Shown: piece by piece, positions 1 to 9,048 of the stretch | How positions within the stretch are numbered: position 1 is the stretch's first letter | Layout: each line of letters begins with the position of its first letter | Origin: Clostridium gelidum | GTDB lineage: Bacteria; Bacillota; Clostridia; Clostridiales; Clostridiaceae | NCBI RefSeq assembly: GCF_019977655.1 | Contig: NZ_AP024849.1 | Location: 2,327,001-2,391,000 of the forward strand | Direction: 5' to 3' | Length of the DNA stretch: 64,000 nt | Notes under the pieces: generated by a model | Seen by the model: only the letters and a program-made list of their open reading frames with translations | Database searches by the model: none | Told to the model about the DNA's origin: nothing | Position numbers and translations under genes: made by a program

Positions 1-23
1 TTGGAATATTAGTATATTTTCAT

Positions 24-112
24 ATTAGTCCCAAAATGATTTTAAAGTCCCAATAAGTGCACCTTTTTTCATATGAAGCCAGGGCTTAGAAAAGCCTTGG
101 TTTTATTTTTTT
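24..112 (+). repeat. Duplicated tail/terminator element, copy A
   Basis: This stretch ends a reading frame (stop at 37-39) and continues into a rho-independent terminator: a stem from about 77 to 100 with a loop near 88, then a T-rich tract to 112. The stop context and hairpin are nearly repeated at 9458-9539. It may be the 3' end of a gene lying left of the window, but the frame is closed by a stop at 10-12, so no coding region is called. Confidence 0.5.
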
Positions 113-358
113 GAAATTTAGGATAATATCAATTTTTTATTTAACATTATTAAATTCTATTTAATGTTAACATTTTTTTGATAGTAAAAAGTGTCAGATT
201 ATGCTAATATATTTAAATAAGATTCCTATTAATAGTGTTCTTTTTTTAAGCTTAGTTTTGTAAAAGGACAGTACATTTTTAGTATGGTTGTTATTTATTT
301 TTATAAAAAGATTTTGATTGTTAAATAAGATAACTAATTATTTCATTTGGAGGTGTGT
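113..358. other. Intergenic leader of the signalling block
   Basis: AT-rich stretch between the terminator and the first gene. I see no riboswitch, no long inverted repeat and no convincing coding frame. The promoter of the HD-GYP gene should lie here, but no hexamer pair stands out. Confidence 0.4.
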
Positions 359-1429
359 ATGAGAGTTGTTAGTGTCTCCAGCTTGAAGGGAGATGAAATA
401 CTTGGAAAACAGATTTTTGATGAATCAGGTAGAGTCTTACTTCGTGCTCAAGTAAAATTAAAACCTTATTATATTGAAAGAATTAAAGGACTAGGAATTT
501 ATTCGGTGTACATTGATGATGACATATCAAAAAATGTGGTTATTGAAGAAAGTATTTCTGAAAAGACAAGGCAAATGAGTAAACATGCGGTTAAGAAAAT
601 GATTGAAGGATATTGTCGTGAAGGAAAAGCTGACAATAGCAGTGTTATGAATTCAGTTAACTCAGTGGTTGAGGATATACTCGCAAATAAAAATGTTTTG
701 ATAAATGTTTCAGAAATAAGTTCAAGTGATAACAATGTATATTCACACTGTGTGAATGTCTGTGTACTATCTACAATAATAGGAACTCATATGGGATACA
801 GTATGTCAAAGCTTAATGATATAGCAACAGCTGCAATCTTGCATGATATAGGTAAGGCAAAAATCATAAATGATAAGAAAATTTTAGAAGAGTTTGATAC
901 TAAGGAAGAATTAGATAAATATATTGAACTGATGCATCCAAAGGTTGGTTATGATTTTTTAGGAGAGCAGCAAGTTTGGAATGCATATGTAAAGGTAGCT
1001 GCATTAATGCATCATGAGAGATGTGATGGCAGTGGTTATCCTTTAAAACTAAAAGGTGATGAAATAAACCAAATTGCAAAGATAGTGTCCATATGTGATG
1101 TATTTGATAATTTAATATCAGGTAGGGGCGGGGAGCAACCTAAAACGGCATATGAGGTTATTGAATATCTTGTGGGTATGAGTAACATTTATTTTGACGA
1201 AGAAATGGTGCGGAAATTTACGGCGAACATAGCTGCTTTTCCAACAGGAAGTGGAGTTATCCTAAGCTCAAATGAAAAGGGGTTAGTAATAAATCAAAAT
1301 AATTCAATGCCACTTAGGCCAGTAGTAAAAGTTATATATGATAAAGATGGAAATTTACTTTTAGAGACTTATGAAATTGATTTATTAAAAGAATTGACTC
1401 TTTTTATTATAAAAACCTGTGAAATTTAA
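359..1429 (+). CDS. HD-GYP domain protein, probable c-di-GMP phosphodiesterase
   Basis: Cytoplasmic protein of 356 residues, with no membrane segment. The N-terminal ~110 residues resemble the small domain that often precedes HD-GYP modules. The catalytic domain shows the HD pair at residues 162-163 (LHDIGK), HPKVGY near 193, HH at 218-219 and DGSGYP at 223-228, so the metal ligands of an active enzyme appear present. The family hydrolyses c-di-GMP. The ATG at 359 is preceded by GGAGGTG; an in-frame TTG at 347 would put the ribosome site inside the gene, so I reject it. It lies 17 bp upstream of the hybrid kinase, likely one operon. A second HD-GYP gene is at 13966. Confidence 0.88.
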   Translation: MRVVSVSSLKGDEILGKQIFDESGRVLLRAQVKLKPYYIERIKGLGIYSVYIDDDISKNVVIEESISEKTRQMSKHAVKKMIEGYCREGKADNSSVMNSVNSVVEDILANKNVLINVSEISSSDNNVYSHCVNVCVLSTIIGTHMGYSMSKLNDIATAAILHDIGKAKIINDKKILEEFDTKEELDKYIELMHPKVGYDFLGEQQVWNAYVKVAALMHHERCDGSGYPLKLKGDEINQIAKIVSICDVFDNLISGRGGEQPKTAYEVIEYLVGMSNIYFDEEMVRKFTANIAAFPTGSGVILSSNEKGLVINQNNSMPLRPVVKVIYDKDGNLLLETYEIDLLKELTLFIIKTCEI

Positions 1430-1446
1430 ACTGTGGGAGGGATTTT

Positions 1447-4299
1447 ATGAGTGATGAGGATAAGTTTAGAGATAGTGTGAATTCCAACGATTATCTAAAA
1501 CTAATCTCTAATATTTTCCAGAAGTTTTTAGCTGTAAATAGTGTTAATTATCAGAATGAATTAACAAAGCCATTAGAGGATATAGGTTTATTTTTTGATT
1601 TGGATAGAATTTATATTTATTATTTTTCAAAGGATCCTACTTTTATGCAAATAGAATGTCAATGGAATAAAATAGATATAAGTCCTAAAAGAGAAGTGCA
1701 GGAAGAAGAAGTAGTTTATGCTCTTCCATGGCTCATACGTGAACTTAAAAATAAAGGTATTGTTGTAATAAATAATGCTAAGGAAGTTCCCCTTGATGCA
1801 ATATTTGAAGCAGAAGCTTTTGAAATGGAAGGAATACAAGCTTCTCTTTTAATTCCATTAAAAAATGAAGATGAAATGATTGGATTCATAGGTTTTGAAA
1901 ATTTATCAAAGCCTAGAACATGGAAAACGGATGAAATCAAAATATTAAGGGATATTTCAAGGATTTTTTCATATATAAGAGCAAGGATTTCAAATGAAAA
2001 AGCATATAAAAAAGCCCTCGATGGGCAAGCAATTTTGCTTGATAATTCTCAGTCGCAGCTTTGGGCTTTGAGTAATGTTACTTCTTATGCAACTGTTAAT
2101 GAAGCTCATGCAAAGTTTTTCGGAAAGCAGAAAAGCGATTTAGAATATCAAGACCTTTACGATATATTTGACATAGACACTGCAAATAAGTTTTCTGAAA
2201 ATAATTGGGGATTATTTCAAAAGAATGGGCCCACAGAAAAGGAACTTGAGATTAAGAATTGGAAAGGTGAAAATAGGCTGCTTCAAATTAAAAGCAAGCC
2301 AGGCCGGGATGAATATGGTAATATTAAATATCTTATTTGCACTGCTGATGATATTACAGAGCAGCGAAAAGCAGAAACTGAGCTGCATACGGCAAAAGAG
2401 CTTGCAGAATCAGCAAATATTGCAAAGAGTCAGTTCCTTGCAAATATGTCTCATGAAATAAGAACACCAATGAATGGAATATTTGGATTTCTTGAACTGA
2501 TCCAATCAACTACTTTGTCTTTAGAACAAAAAGATTTTATACGTGAAGCAAAATCTGCTTCAGAGGTATTATTAAACCTTATTAATGATATATTGGATTT
2601 TTCAAAAATTGAAGCTAAAAAGTTAACGTTGGAAAAGGTTGAGTTTAATTTAAGAACTATTATTGAAGATGCTGTTTCACTCCTTGCCCCTAAGGCTGCA
2701 GAAAAAGGACTTGAACTTAATACCATGATTAACGCAGGTGTTCCTGAAGAGGTTATTGGAGACCCATCAAGGATTAAACAGATATTAATCAATCTTATAA
2801 GTAACGCAGTGAAATTTACGCAAAGTGGTGAGATTTCTGTTACAGTTGATTATTTAGAGGAAGAGAATGAAATAGCTGTTCTTAGCTTTGAAGTAAGGGA
2901 TACCGGAATTGGAATTGCTAAGGAGGATATTCATAAGATATTTGAATCTTTTAACCAGGCAGATACATCTACAACTAGAAAGTATGGAGGCACTGGACTC
3001 GGACTTGCTATATCTAATCAATTGGTAAAAATGATGGGCGGTGAAATTTGTGTTGAAAGTAGCCTTTCGAAAGGTTCCATATTCAAATTTGATGTGAGCT
3101 TAAAGATAATAAAAAGAGCCTATAAGCAGAAATTTGAGTTTGACAAGCTTGACAATACGAATATCTTGATTGCACTAGATAATAAAAATAATAGTAAAAT
3201 AATTAGTTCGTATCTTCAAGGAACTGGACTTAAGGTATTTGAAGTACAAGATGCTACCAGTGCGATTACTACAATCCTTTCAAATTCAAATACAGAAAAC
3301 AAAATAAGTATAGCTATCATAGATTATCAAATGCCAGATATGAGTGGCTATGAACTTGCAACTGCATTAAAAATAATACCCATTGCAAAGGAAATAAAAC
3401 TAATACTTTTAACTTCCATAGCTCAAAGAGGAGATACTAAGGCTATAAAAGAATATGGATTCTCATCGTATTTGTCAAAGCCTCTGCGCAGAGATGATTT
3501 AGTAAGTTGCATTGCTGTAGCATTGGGTTTGAAAAAAGAAGATGAAGAAGAAGTGCATCAAGGTCTAGAAATACATAAGGTTAAAGAAGATAAGAATCTA
3601 TTAAAACCGAGAATTTTATTAGTTGAAGACAATGAGATGAATCGTAAAATACTTATAAGTATACTTAAATCTCATAAGATGACTTGTGATGTGGCGATAA
3701 ATGGTAGCGAAGCATTAAAAGCAGTGTCGGAAAAAGATTATGATGTTGTTTTTATGGATTGCCAGATGCCAGTAATGGATGGGTATGAAAGCACAGCTAA
3801 AATAAGGCTTTTTGAAGGCAATAAAAAGCATACTACAATTATTGCAATGACTGCTAATGCCATGGAGGGTGACAGTCAAAAGTGTATTGAATCTGGAATG
3901 GATTATTATATTAGCAAACCTATTGATTTTAATATTATGTTTAAACTTATAGAAGAAAATACTAAAGATAGAGAGCCAGAACCGAATTATAATAAAATAA
4001 TAGATAATAATATTGATAACTTTGTTAAAATCACAGGACTTGAAAAAGAAGATGCAAAAGAAATATTGGAAGAATATGTAAAATGTTTACCGGATTTATT
4101 AGCAGGTATTAACGTGGCTATAAAGAACAGTGATTTTAAAAAATTAGCAGGGCTCAGTCACGAGTTAAAAGGTTCCTCTGGAACTTTTAGAATAACTTCT
4201 ATTCATGAACTTGCAATAAAGCTTGAGGAAAAAGCTATTAAACAAGAAATAGATGAATGTGCTAGATTTTTTATTCAAATAAAAGATTTGTTTCATTAA
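1447..4299 (+). CDS. Hybrid sensor histidine kinase (GAF-PAS-HisKA-HATPase-REC-REC-Hpt)
   Basis: Soluble 950-residue phosphorelay kinase. Order seen: GAF-like 25-178, PAS-like 190-308, HisKA with MSHEIRTPMNG (His336), HATPase with N box near 452 and GTGLGLAI at 515-522, receiver 1 with Asp626, receiver 2 with VEDNEMNR and Asp771, and a C-terminal Hpt with His905 in LSHELKGSSGTF. Receiver 1 lacks the usual N-terminal acidic pair (ALDNKNN around 576-582), so it may be a pseudo-receiver; receiver 2 looks complete. No transmembrane segment, so the input is cytoplasmic. Start ATG follows GGGAGGG. It sits between an HD-GYP protein and a stand-alone receiver, a plausible output pair (inference). Its stop codon abuts a palindromic repeat. 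Confidence 0.92.
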   Translation: MSDEDKFRDSVNSNDYLKLISNIFQKFLAVNSVNYQNELTKPLEDIGLFFDLDRIYIYYFSKDPTFMQIECQWNKIDISPKREVQEEEVVYALPWLIRELKNKGIVVINNAKEVPLDAIFEAEAFEMEGIQASLLIPLKNEDEMIGFIGFENLSKPRTWKTDEIKILRDISRIFSYIRARISNEKAYKKALDGQAILLDNSQSQLWALSNVTSYATVNEAHAKFFGKQKSDLEYQDLYDIFDIDTANKFSENNWGLFQKNGPTEKELEIKNWKGENRLLQIKSKPGRDEYGNIKYLICTADDITEQRKAETELHTAKELAESANIAKSQFLANMSHEIRTPMNGIFGFLELIQSTTLSLEQKDFIREAKSASEVLLNLINDILDFSKIEAKKLTLEKVEFNLRTIIEDAVSLLAPKAAEKGLELNTMINAGVPEEVIGDPSRIKQILINLISNAVKFTQSGEISVTVDYLEEENEIAVLSFEVRDTGIGIAKEDIHKIFESFNQADTSTTRKYGGTGLGLAISNQLVKMMGGEICVESSLSKGSIFKFDVSLKIIKRAYKQKFEFDKLDNTNILIALDNKNNSKIISSYLQGTGLKVFEVQDATSAITTILSNSNTENKISIAIIDYQMPDMSGYELATALKIIPIAKEIKLILLTSIAQRGDTKAIKEYGFSSYLSKPLRRDDLVSCIAVALGLKKEDEEEVHQGLEIHKVKEDKNLLKPRILLVEDNEMNRKILISILKSHKMTCDVAINGSEALKAVSEKDYDVVFMDCQMPVMDGYESTAKIRLFEGNKKHTTIIAMTANAMEGDSQKCIESGMDYYISKPIDFNIMFKLIEENTKDREPEPNYNKIIDNNIDNFVKITGLEKEDAKEILEEYVKCLPDLLAGINVAIKNSDFKKLAGLSHELKGSSGTFRITSIHELAIKLEEKAIKQEIDECARFFIQIKDLFH

Positions 4300-4499
4300 G
4301 GCACAATCAAAAAAATAACAAGTCCATTTGCCAGAAAAGTTCGTATATGCAGCATAGCTACTTTTTTCTAATGTGCCTATTTTCCATCATGCTACGTCGG
4401 CAAATTACGCTAATAGGCCCGCTATGAGGGCAATTCGCCTCATTGCCTGATGAAAAATATTCATGGCAACTTTGGACTTGTTATTTATTTTCATGTGCC
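4300..4499. repeat. Palindromic MITE-like repeat, copy 1
   Basis: A 200-bp element with 27-bp terminal inverted repeats (4300-4326 and 4473-4499, 23 of 27 positions matching) that start GGCACA and end TGTGCC. It is flanked by TAA on both sides; the left TAA is the stop codon of the kinase gene. The interior is also partly self-complementary. A homologous copy lies at 22228-22385 and a diverged one at 17045-17204. It encodes no protein. It could be a MITE or a mobile RNA/attenuator element. Confidence 0.75.
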
Positions 4500-4560
4500 T
4501 AAATGGAGTTAAAAAATCATTAATTAAATTCAATAAATTAGAGATAAAGGAGTTTTTAAT

Positions 4561-4920
4561 ATGAAAAAGGTATTAATAGTTGATGATTCATCGTATATGA
4601 GATTGTTTGTAAAAAAGGTTATTAAAAAGGGAGGCTCGTATGTGATGCTTGAGGCATCAACTAAGGAGGAGGCAATAGAGATATATAATACCGAAAAACC
4701 AGAGATTGTAATGTTAGATTTGAATATATCTGAGCACAAAGAAGGTATTTCTGTGTTAACAGAAATAATGAGTGTTAATCCTGAAGTAATTATAATTGTT
4801 ATATCAGCAGTAGGTTATGATGATGTGAAGGATGAATGTATAACACTTGGAGCTAAGGGTTATCTTAAGAAACCTTTCGAGACTGAAGAATTATTACAGA
4901 TATTAGAAAAATATAATTAA
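4561..4920 (+). CDS. CheY-like single-domain response regulator
   Basis: Stand-alone receiver of 119 residues with no output domain. Acidic pair Asp8/Asp9, phospho-acceptor Asp53 (MLDLN) and Lys104 before Pro105 are visible. The usual Thr/Ser switch position is Ser82. The loop after Asp53 reads NISEHKEG and is slightly longer than the common MPxMDG form. It probably exchanges phosphate with the kinase upstream, though a 200-bp repeat separates them. ATG follows AAAGGAG. Confidence 0.85.
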   Translation: MKKVLIVDDSSYMRLFVKKVIKKGGSYVMLEASTKEEAIEIYNTEKPEIVMLDLNISEHKEGISVLTEIMSVNPEVIIIVISAVGYDDVKDECITLGAKGYLKKPFETEELLQILEKYN

Positions 4921-4940
4921 GTTTATAAATATTTTAAAAG

Positions 4941-4973
4941 CATTTACTAAGTATAAATAGTAAGTGTTTTTTT
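4941..4973 (+). terminator. Rho-independent terminator after the response regulator
   Basis: Stem 4941-4949 pairs with 4958-4966 and is followed by seven T residues. Confidence 0.8.
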
Positions 4974-5032
4974 ATTTAACAAAGAGAAATCCAATAAAAA
5001 ATTGAATATAGAAAATAATTATACTAATACGA

Positions 5033-5075
5033 TTGACAAACTAGGGAATAGCTGATAATATATAAGTATTCCTAG
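5033..5075 (+). promoter_or_regulatory. Promoter and inverted repeat of the amino acid ABC operon
   Basis: TTGACA at 5033-5038, 17-bp spacer, TAATAT at 5056-5061. An inverted repeat brackets the -10 region (CTAGGGAATA at 5041-5050 and TATTCCTAG at 5067-5075), well placed for a repressor. The GGAATA/TATTCC core recalls CymR-type sites of cysteine regulons, but I cannot assign the protein. Confidence 0.65.
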
Positions 5076-5121
5076 AAGAATTGTAAGAAATAATAAAACA
5101 TAAGAAAAAGGTGATGGATAA

Positions 5122-5787
5122 ATGAATATTGACTGGGGTTTTATAGTAACTAGTTTGCCTTTATATGAGAAAGCTGCATGGCTTACATTGAAGTTAGCTT
5201 TTGGAGGAATACTCATATCATTAGTAATTGGACTACTATGTAGCATAATATTATATTTTAAAATAAAAGTCATTGATAGTATTGTACAAGTTTATATAGA
5301 ACTTTCAAGAAATACTCCACTGCTTGTACAGATATTTTTTTTATATTTTGGGTTACCCAAATTGGGTATAAAAATGAGCGAGAGTACTTGTGCAATAATT
5401 GGATTGGCATTTTTAGGTGGAAGCTACATGGCTGAAGCTTTTAGAAGTGGACTCGAGGCTGTGAGCACATCACAGATTGAATCTGGAACAAGTCTAGGTC
5501 TTTCTAAAATTCAACTTGTTAGATATGTAATAATTCCACAAGCTTTTTCAATAAGTATGCCTTCATTAAGTGCAAATTGTATATTTTTATTAAAAGAGAC
5601 TTCCATACTCGGGGCAATATCAATAATAGATGTTACTAATTTAACAAAAGATCTAATAGGCATGTACTATAGAACTTTTGAATCGCTTTCCATGTTAGTT
5701 GTGGTTTATCTTATTATGATTTTGCCTTTATCATTTATAATGTCTTGGTTAGAAAGGAAGGTGCGATATGCAGAATTCGGGAATTGA
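5122..5787 (+). CDS. Polar amino acid ABC transporter permease 1
   Basis: Inner-membrane permease of 221 residues in the HisM/GlnP family, about five hydrophobic segments. The coupling-helix region (ESGTSLGLSKIQLVRYVIIP, near residues 120-139) is the EAA-type loop that contacts the ATPase. First gene of a four-gene operon behind a strong promoter. ATG follows AAAAAGGTGAT. It overlaps the second permease by 20 bp, so translation is probably coupled. With the PEB1-like binding protein downstream it should import a polar amino acid such as aspartate, glutamate, glutamine or cyst(e)ine; the sequence does not say which. Confidence 0.88.
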   Translation: MNIDWGFIVTSLPLYEKAAWLTLKLAFGGILISLVIGLLCSIILYFKIKVIDSIVQVYIELSRNTPLLVQIFFLYFGLPKLGIKMSESTCAIIGLAFLGGSYMAEAFRSGLEAVSTSQIESGTSLGLSKIQLVRYVIIPQAFSISMPSLSANCIFLLKETSILGAISIIDVTNLTKDLIGMYYRTFESLSMLVVVYLIMILPLSFIMSWLERKVRYAEFGN

Positions 5788-6448
5788 CGTTATTTTTCAA
5801 GGGAAGAATTTTCAACGTTTAATATTTGAAGGTTTACTCATAACCATAGAGATTGCCTTTATTTCTATTATTATAGGTTCTATTTTAGGCATAATTATAG
5901 GTCTAAGTAGAACAACAAAATCTAAGGTAGTACTTTTTATAAATAGAGTTTATCTTGAAGCATTTAGAATAATACCAACATTGGTTTGGTTATTCATATT
6001 TTATTTTGGAGTTACCACAGCATTAAATATAAATATTAGTGGCGAATTAGTTTCCATTATTGTATTTAGTCTTTGGGGAGCAGCAGAAATGGGAGATATA
6101 GTAAGGGGAGCTTTGGAATCACTACCAAAGCATCAGATTGAATCTGGCAAGGCATTGGGCTTAAACTATTTTCAATTATATATGTATGTACTGATACCTC
6201 AAGCTATAAGAAGAATGATACCTGGAACTATTAACTTAGCTACAAGGATGATTAAAACTACTTCACTTGTTGTTTTGATAGGGGTTATAGATGTAGTTAA
6301 AATAGGGCAGCAAATTATAGAAACTAGTAGATTTGAATATCCTACTGCATCTTTTTGGATTTATAGTTTTATATTCTTCTTATACTTTATAATATGTTAT
6401 CCACTATCCAAAATATCAAAAACTCTAGAAATAAAGTGGAATAATTAG
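5768..6448 (+). CDS. Polar amino acid ABC transporter permease 2
   Basis: Second permease, 226 residues, same family as the upstream gene and likely its heterodimer partner. It shows the EAA-type loop (QIESGKALGLNYFQLYMYV) and about five membrane spans. The start ATG lies inside the 3' end of permease 1 with an AAGGAAGGTG ribosome site in front. The ATPase gene starts 10 bp after its stop. Confidence 0.88.
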   Translation: MQNSGIDVIFQGKNFQRLIFEGLLITIEIAFISIIIGSILGIIIGLSRTTKSKVVLFINRVYLEAFRIIPTLVWLFIFYFGVTTALNINISGELVSIIVFSLWGAAEMGDIVRGALESLPKHQIESGKALGLNYFQLYMYVLIPQAIRRMIPGTINLATRMIKTTSLVVLIGVIDVVKIGQQIIETSRFEYPTASFWIYSFIFFLYFIICYPLSKISKTLEIKWNN

Positions 6449-6458
6449 GAGGGATACA

Positions 6459-7208
6459 ATGGATAAAAATAATAATCCTGTTTTACTTGAAATACAGGAT
6501 GTTCATAAAGAATTTGATAACAAAGAAATATTAAAGGGAATTAACTTAAGCCTTCACGCAGGCGAAGTTTTAGTTGTTCTAGGGCCTTCGGGTTGTGGCA
6601 AGAGTACTCTCTTAAGGTGCCTTAATGGTCTTGAGAAAATTCAAGGTGGAGATATTAAATTTAAAGATAAAAGTCTCACAGATAAAAATGTTAAGTTACA
6701 AGAAATTCATGAAAAAATAGGTATGGTATTTCAAAACTATGAATTATTTCCTCATATGACAGTTATAGAAAATATACTTCTTGGTCCTTTAAAGGTTCAA
6801 AAAAGAGATAAAAAGGAAGCACTTGCTCAGGCTGAGCAACTTTTAGAGAGAGTTGGCTTACTAGATAGAAAGGATTCATATCCACGTCAGCTTTCAGGAG
6901 GGCAGAAACAGAGAATAGCTATTGTTAGAGCATTATGTATGAATCCAGAAATAATGCTTTTTGATGAAGTAACTGCATCTCTTGATCCTGAAATGGTAAG
7001 AGAAGTTTTAGATGTTATCTTAGGACTCGCGAAGCAAGGCATGACTATGGTAATTGTAACTCATGAAATGGGCTTTGCTGAAGCTGTAGCGGACCAGATA
7101 ATATTTATGGATGAAGGAAAAATATGTGAGGAATCTAGACCAAATGAATTCTTCACAAACCCAAAGACTGAACGTGCTAAGCACTTTCTAAATATATTTC
7201 AATATTAA
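6459..7208 (+). CDS. Polar amino acid ABC transporter ATP-binding protein
   Basis: ATPase of 249 residues, GlnQ/HisP type. Walker A GPSGCGKST (about residues 43-51), Q-loop near VFQNYELFPHM, signature LSGGQKQR, Walker B IMLFDEVT (Glu is the catalytic base after Asp) and the switch His in VTHEMG are all present. ATG follows AGGAGGG. It energises the two permeases encoded just upstream. Length and motifs are typical, so this is an active subunit. Confidence 0.93.
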   Translation: MDKNNNPVLLEIQDVHKEFDNKEILKGINLSLHAGEVLVVLGPSGCGKSTLLRCLNGLEKIQGGDIKFKDKSLTDKNVKLQEIHEKIGMVFQNYELFPHMTVIENILLGPLKVQKRDKKEALAQAEQLLERVGLLDRKDSYPRQLSGGQKQRIAIVRALCMNPEIMLFDEVTASLDPEMVREVLDVILGLAKQGMTMVIVTHEMGFAEAVADQIIFMDEGKICEESRPNEFFTNPKTERAKHFLNIFQY

Positions 7209-7239
7209 TTAATAATTATAAATGAGAGGATGATGAATT

Positions 7240-8115
7240 ATGAAAAACATTAAAAAAATCGTAACAGCACTGCTTATGAGTACTATAGTAATAGGAGGAC
7301 TTGTAGGATGCGTTAATTCAGCATCAACTACAAATAATAGTGATTCAAAAACGGCATCAGCAAGTTCTATAGATGAAATAAAGAAACGTGGAACTATAAA
7401 AATTGGTGTGTTTAGCGATAAGGCACCATTTGGATATGTAGATTCAAATGGAAAAAATCAAGGATTTGATGTATATATTGCAAAGAGATTTGCAACGGAC
7501 CTTCTTGGAGACGAATCAAAAGTTGAATTTGTTTTAGTTGATGCAGCAAGCAGAGTAGCTTATTTGGAATCTAAAAAGGTTGATATAATAATGGCTAACT
7601 TTACTGTTACTGATGAAAGAAAGCAAAAGGTAGATTTTACAAACCCTTATATGAAGGTATCTCTTGGAATAGTTTCACCAGATGGTGCTAAAATTACTTC
7701 AGAAGATCAGCTTAAAGGTAAAAAAGTTATAGTAGCAAAGGGAACAACTGCTGAAACTTATATGACAAAAAATCATCCAGATGTTGATTTAGTAAAATAT
7801 GAACAGTACTCAGAAATATTTCAAGCTTTAAAAGATAAACGTGGTGATGCTATAGTAAGTGATAATACAGAAGTTATAGCATGGGCTAAAGATAATGCAG
7901 GATTTACTGTCGGCGTACCATCACTTGGAAGTGCAGACACAATTGCACCAGCTGTAACTAAAGGTAACACAGAACTTCAAAGTTGGATCAATATTGAACT
8001 TGAAACAATAGGCAAAGAAAATTTTGTGCACAAAGCTTATGATGAAACATTAAAATCAGTATATGGTGCAGAATTTGAAGATAGCCTTGTAGTTGAAGGT
8101 GGAGTAGTAAAGTAA
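7240..8115 (+). CDS. Amino acid ABC transporter substrate-binding lipoprotein (PEB1-like)
   Basis: Extracytoplasmic binding protein of 291 residues. Signal peptide with lipobox LVGC (lipid-anchored Cys24), then a Ser/Thr-rich linker and a type II periplasmic binding fold (GTIKIGVFSDKAPFGYVD..., DERKQKVDFTNPYM). The pattern matches the PEB1/GlnH group that binds aspartate, glutamate or related amino acids. Last gene of the operon, 31 bp after the ATPase, with GAGAGGATG as ribosome site. Substrate is inferred at family level only. Confidence 0.88.
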   Translation: MKNIKKIVTALLMSTIVIGGLVGCVNSASTTNNSDSKTASASSIDEIKKRGTIKIGVFSDKAPFGYVDSNGKNQGFDVYIAKRFATDLLGDESKVEFVLVDAASRVAYLESKKVDIIMANFTVTDERKQKVDFTNPYMKVSLGIVSPDGAKITSEDQLKGKKVIVAKGTTAETYMTKNHPDVDLVKYEQYSEIFQALKDKRGDAIVSDNTEVIAWAKDNAGFTVGVPSLGSADTIAPAVTKGNTELQSWINIELETIGKENFVHKAYDETLKSVYGAEFEDSLVVEGGVVK

Positions 8116-8165
8116 ACCATATTTAATGGATTTACAGTAGGCATATGAAAAGAAGCTGCTAGAAA

Positions 8166-8200
8166 GCACCAAAGGGGAATTTAAAATATTTGGTGCGCTT
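8166..8200. terminator. Hairpin between converging genes
   Basis: Stem 8166-8173 pairs with 8189-8196. The flanks carry only short T or A tracts, so it may end transcription from both the ABC operon and the terC-like gene, with modest strength. Confidence 0.5.
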
Positions 8201-8214
8201 TAGCGAAATTTTTA

Positions 8215-8946
8215 TTAATCTAATTGTTTTTTTTCTTTTTTTCTTATATTATGGAATATAAAAGTACCGCCAAATATGGCTACTAATAATCCATAAAATA
8301 AAAAGTCTGGTATTTCAATGTGAATTAACTCTAATAACATTTTTATTGCTATTACCATAATAAGAATATAAGCACCACCCTCTAGTTCAGGTATCTTATC
8401 TATAAATGATACGAATACTTTGGCAATACCTCTCATCATAAGTATTCCGAATATAGCTCCTAAGAATAGAACCCACACTTTGTTTGAAACACCAAATGCT
8501 GCAGTAACAGAGTCTATACTAAATGCTATATCCATTAATTCAACTGTAGCAATTGTAGCCCAAAAGCCTTTGCTAACAGCTTTAACTTCTTCATTTCCAT
8601 CTGTTTTCTTCTTAAAGAAAAAGTCTAAAGACATCTTTAATAAATATCCAGCAGCTATAAGTTTAACCCACCAAATTTTTATTAAGTAAGTACCAATACC
8701 TATAGCAATAAATCTAAATATATAAGCCCCCCATATACCAAAGGTAAGAGCTTTCTTTTGCTCTTTTTCAGGTAAGTGTTTAACCATCATGGCAAGAACT
8801 AAAGCATTATCAGCAGATAATAAACCTTCCAAAATTATTAGTGTTAATATAATACCCCAACTTGCAGGATCAGATAGTTCGTTCATAAGTTCAGTCAATG
8901 AGAAAAAGTTACTATAACTGTTTAATATGTTATTGATAATACTCAT
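8215..8946 (-). CDS. terC: TerC family integral membrane protein
   Basis: Membrane protein of 243 residues with about seven hydrophobic segments. It carries the family's two acidic motifs: EGLLSADNALVLA near residue 40 and MDIAFSIDSVTAAFG near 138. TerC/YkoY/YceF proteins are linked to manganese export, metalation of secreted proteins and tellurite resistance. The start has AGGAGGAAT seven bases upstream. No yybP-ykoY manganese riboswitch can be seen in the 100 bp in front. It is followed, head to tail in the minus direction, by the ABC operon's 3' end. Confidence 0.88.
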   Translation of the reverse strand: MSIINNILNSYSNFFSLTELMNELSDPASWGIILTLIILEGLLSADNALVLAMMVKHLPEKEQKKALTFGIWGAYIFRFIAIGIGTYLIKIWWVKLIAAGYLLKMSLDFFFKKKTDGNEEVKAVSKGFWATIATVELMDIAFSIDSVTAAFGVSNKVWVLFLGAIFGILMMRGIAKVFVSFIDKIPELEGGAYILIMVIAIKMLLELIHIEIPDFLFYGLLVAIFGGTFIFHNIRKKEKKQLD

Positions 8947-9048
8947 TTATTATATTCCTCCTAAGTATAAAAACGTTTATCTACAACCAGAGCTAAGAAA
9001 GTATATATATAATTATATATACTTATGACTATGATTACAAATAAAAAG

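Noticed and set aside
8947..9048. Possible yybP-ykoY manganese riboswitch before the terC-like gene.
   Set aside because: Only about 100 bp of AT-rich DNA is available, without the conserved GGGGAGTA and CC elements.
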